Shown here one piece after another: positions 63,872 to 64,000 of a stretch of 64,000 nt of DNA (positions are counted from its first letter, which is position 1; each line of letters opens with the position of its first letter). The notes beneath the pieces were generated by a model. The model saw only the letters and a program-made list of their open reading frames with translations. It was not told the origin of the DNA and made no database searches. The position numbers were made by a program, and so were the translations under genes. The stretch comes from Theobroma cacao (Eukaryota > Streptophyta > Magnoliopsida > Malvales > Malvaceae), in the NCBI RefSeq assembly GCF_000208745.1, contig NC_030850.1:7162509-7226508 (forward strand). The letters run 5' to 3'.

Positions 63872-64000
63872 ATGAAAATCTAGGCGGGTCGTGCTCTTTT
63901 GGACTTGTCCTTGGGAGATGAAGTGTTGTTGCTTCTGTTGCTCTGTTGCTCTGTTTTGAGTTGGATGCGTTTGATTTTCATGTGGCATGCATTGGCTTGT
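63872..64000. other. Upstream flank at the window edge
   Basis: Short stretch with a GTTGCTTCTGTTGCTCTGTT-type imperfect repeat around 63926-63955. No gene visible before the window ends. Confidence 0.4.

Overview
This is a window of plant nuclear DNA, almost certainly from a eudicot. It is strongly AT-rich. Its genes are split by GT-AG introns (a few look like GC-AG), it carries plant Ty1/copia, hAT, Mutator-like and LINE-type elements, and all recognisable genes are plant families. I cannot name the species. One run of 764 Ns (10405-11168) is an assembly gap. There is no prokaryotic content: no operons, CRISPR arrays or phage genes.

Left part, about 1-16.3 kb: a transposon nest. A diverged tandem repeat of roughly 380 bp was hit twice. 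One insertion is a 2.1-kb Mutator-like foldback element (1555-3652, perfect 9-bp target duplication). The other is a Ty1/copia retrotransposon on the minus strand (4674-16119, ~209-bp LTRs, initiator-tRNA-Met primer site). A 6.4-kb hAT transposon (5695-12064) later landed inside the copia reverse transcriptase region with an 8-bp target duplication (7 of 8 bases still match). All the coding parts are decayed. From 16.3 to 19.75 kb I see only AT-rich DNA with a degenerate repeat patch.

Right part, about 19.75-64 kb: ordinary gene space with eight gene models whose exons join in frame. (1) A PLP-dependent class V aminotransferase / cysteine-desulfurase-like protein, 666 aa, plus strand. (2) FTSHI4, a chloroplast FtsH-like AAA protein with a degenerate protease site, 16 exons, 856 aa, minus strand. 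(3) An O-fucosyltransferase family protein, 11 exons, 511 aa, plus. (4) A two-exon gene for a 59-aa membrane microprotein, minus. (5) Squalene monooxygenase, 8 exons, 521 aa, plus. (6) A GH18 chitinase-2-like protein, 295 aa, plus. (7, 8) A tandem pair of YUCCA10/11-like flavin monooxygenases, 396 and 418 aa, minus. Two LINE-type fragments lie between 6 and 7, one bounded by a perfect 17-bp target duplication.

The neighbours do not form one pathway: plastid protein homeostasis, protein glycosylation, sterol/triterpene synthesis, chitin-related GH18 function and auxin synthesis are simply adjacent. FTSHI4 next to an O-fucosyltransferase recalls the Arabidopsis At5g64580/At5g64600 neighbourhood (from memory). 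I found no convincing undescribed system. The most useful new observations are the nested-insertion history with readable target duplications, the recent YUCCA duplication with a C-terminal extension in one copy and a doubled TATA region in the other, the microprotein gene, and the GC-donor introns.
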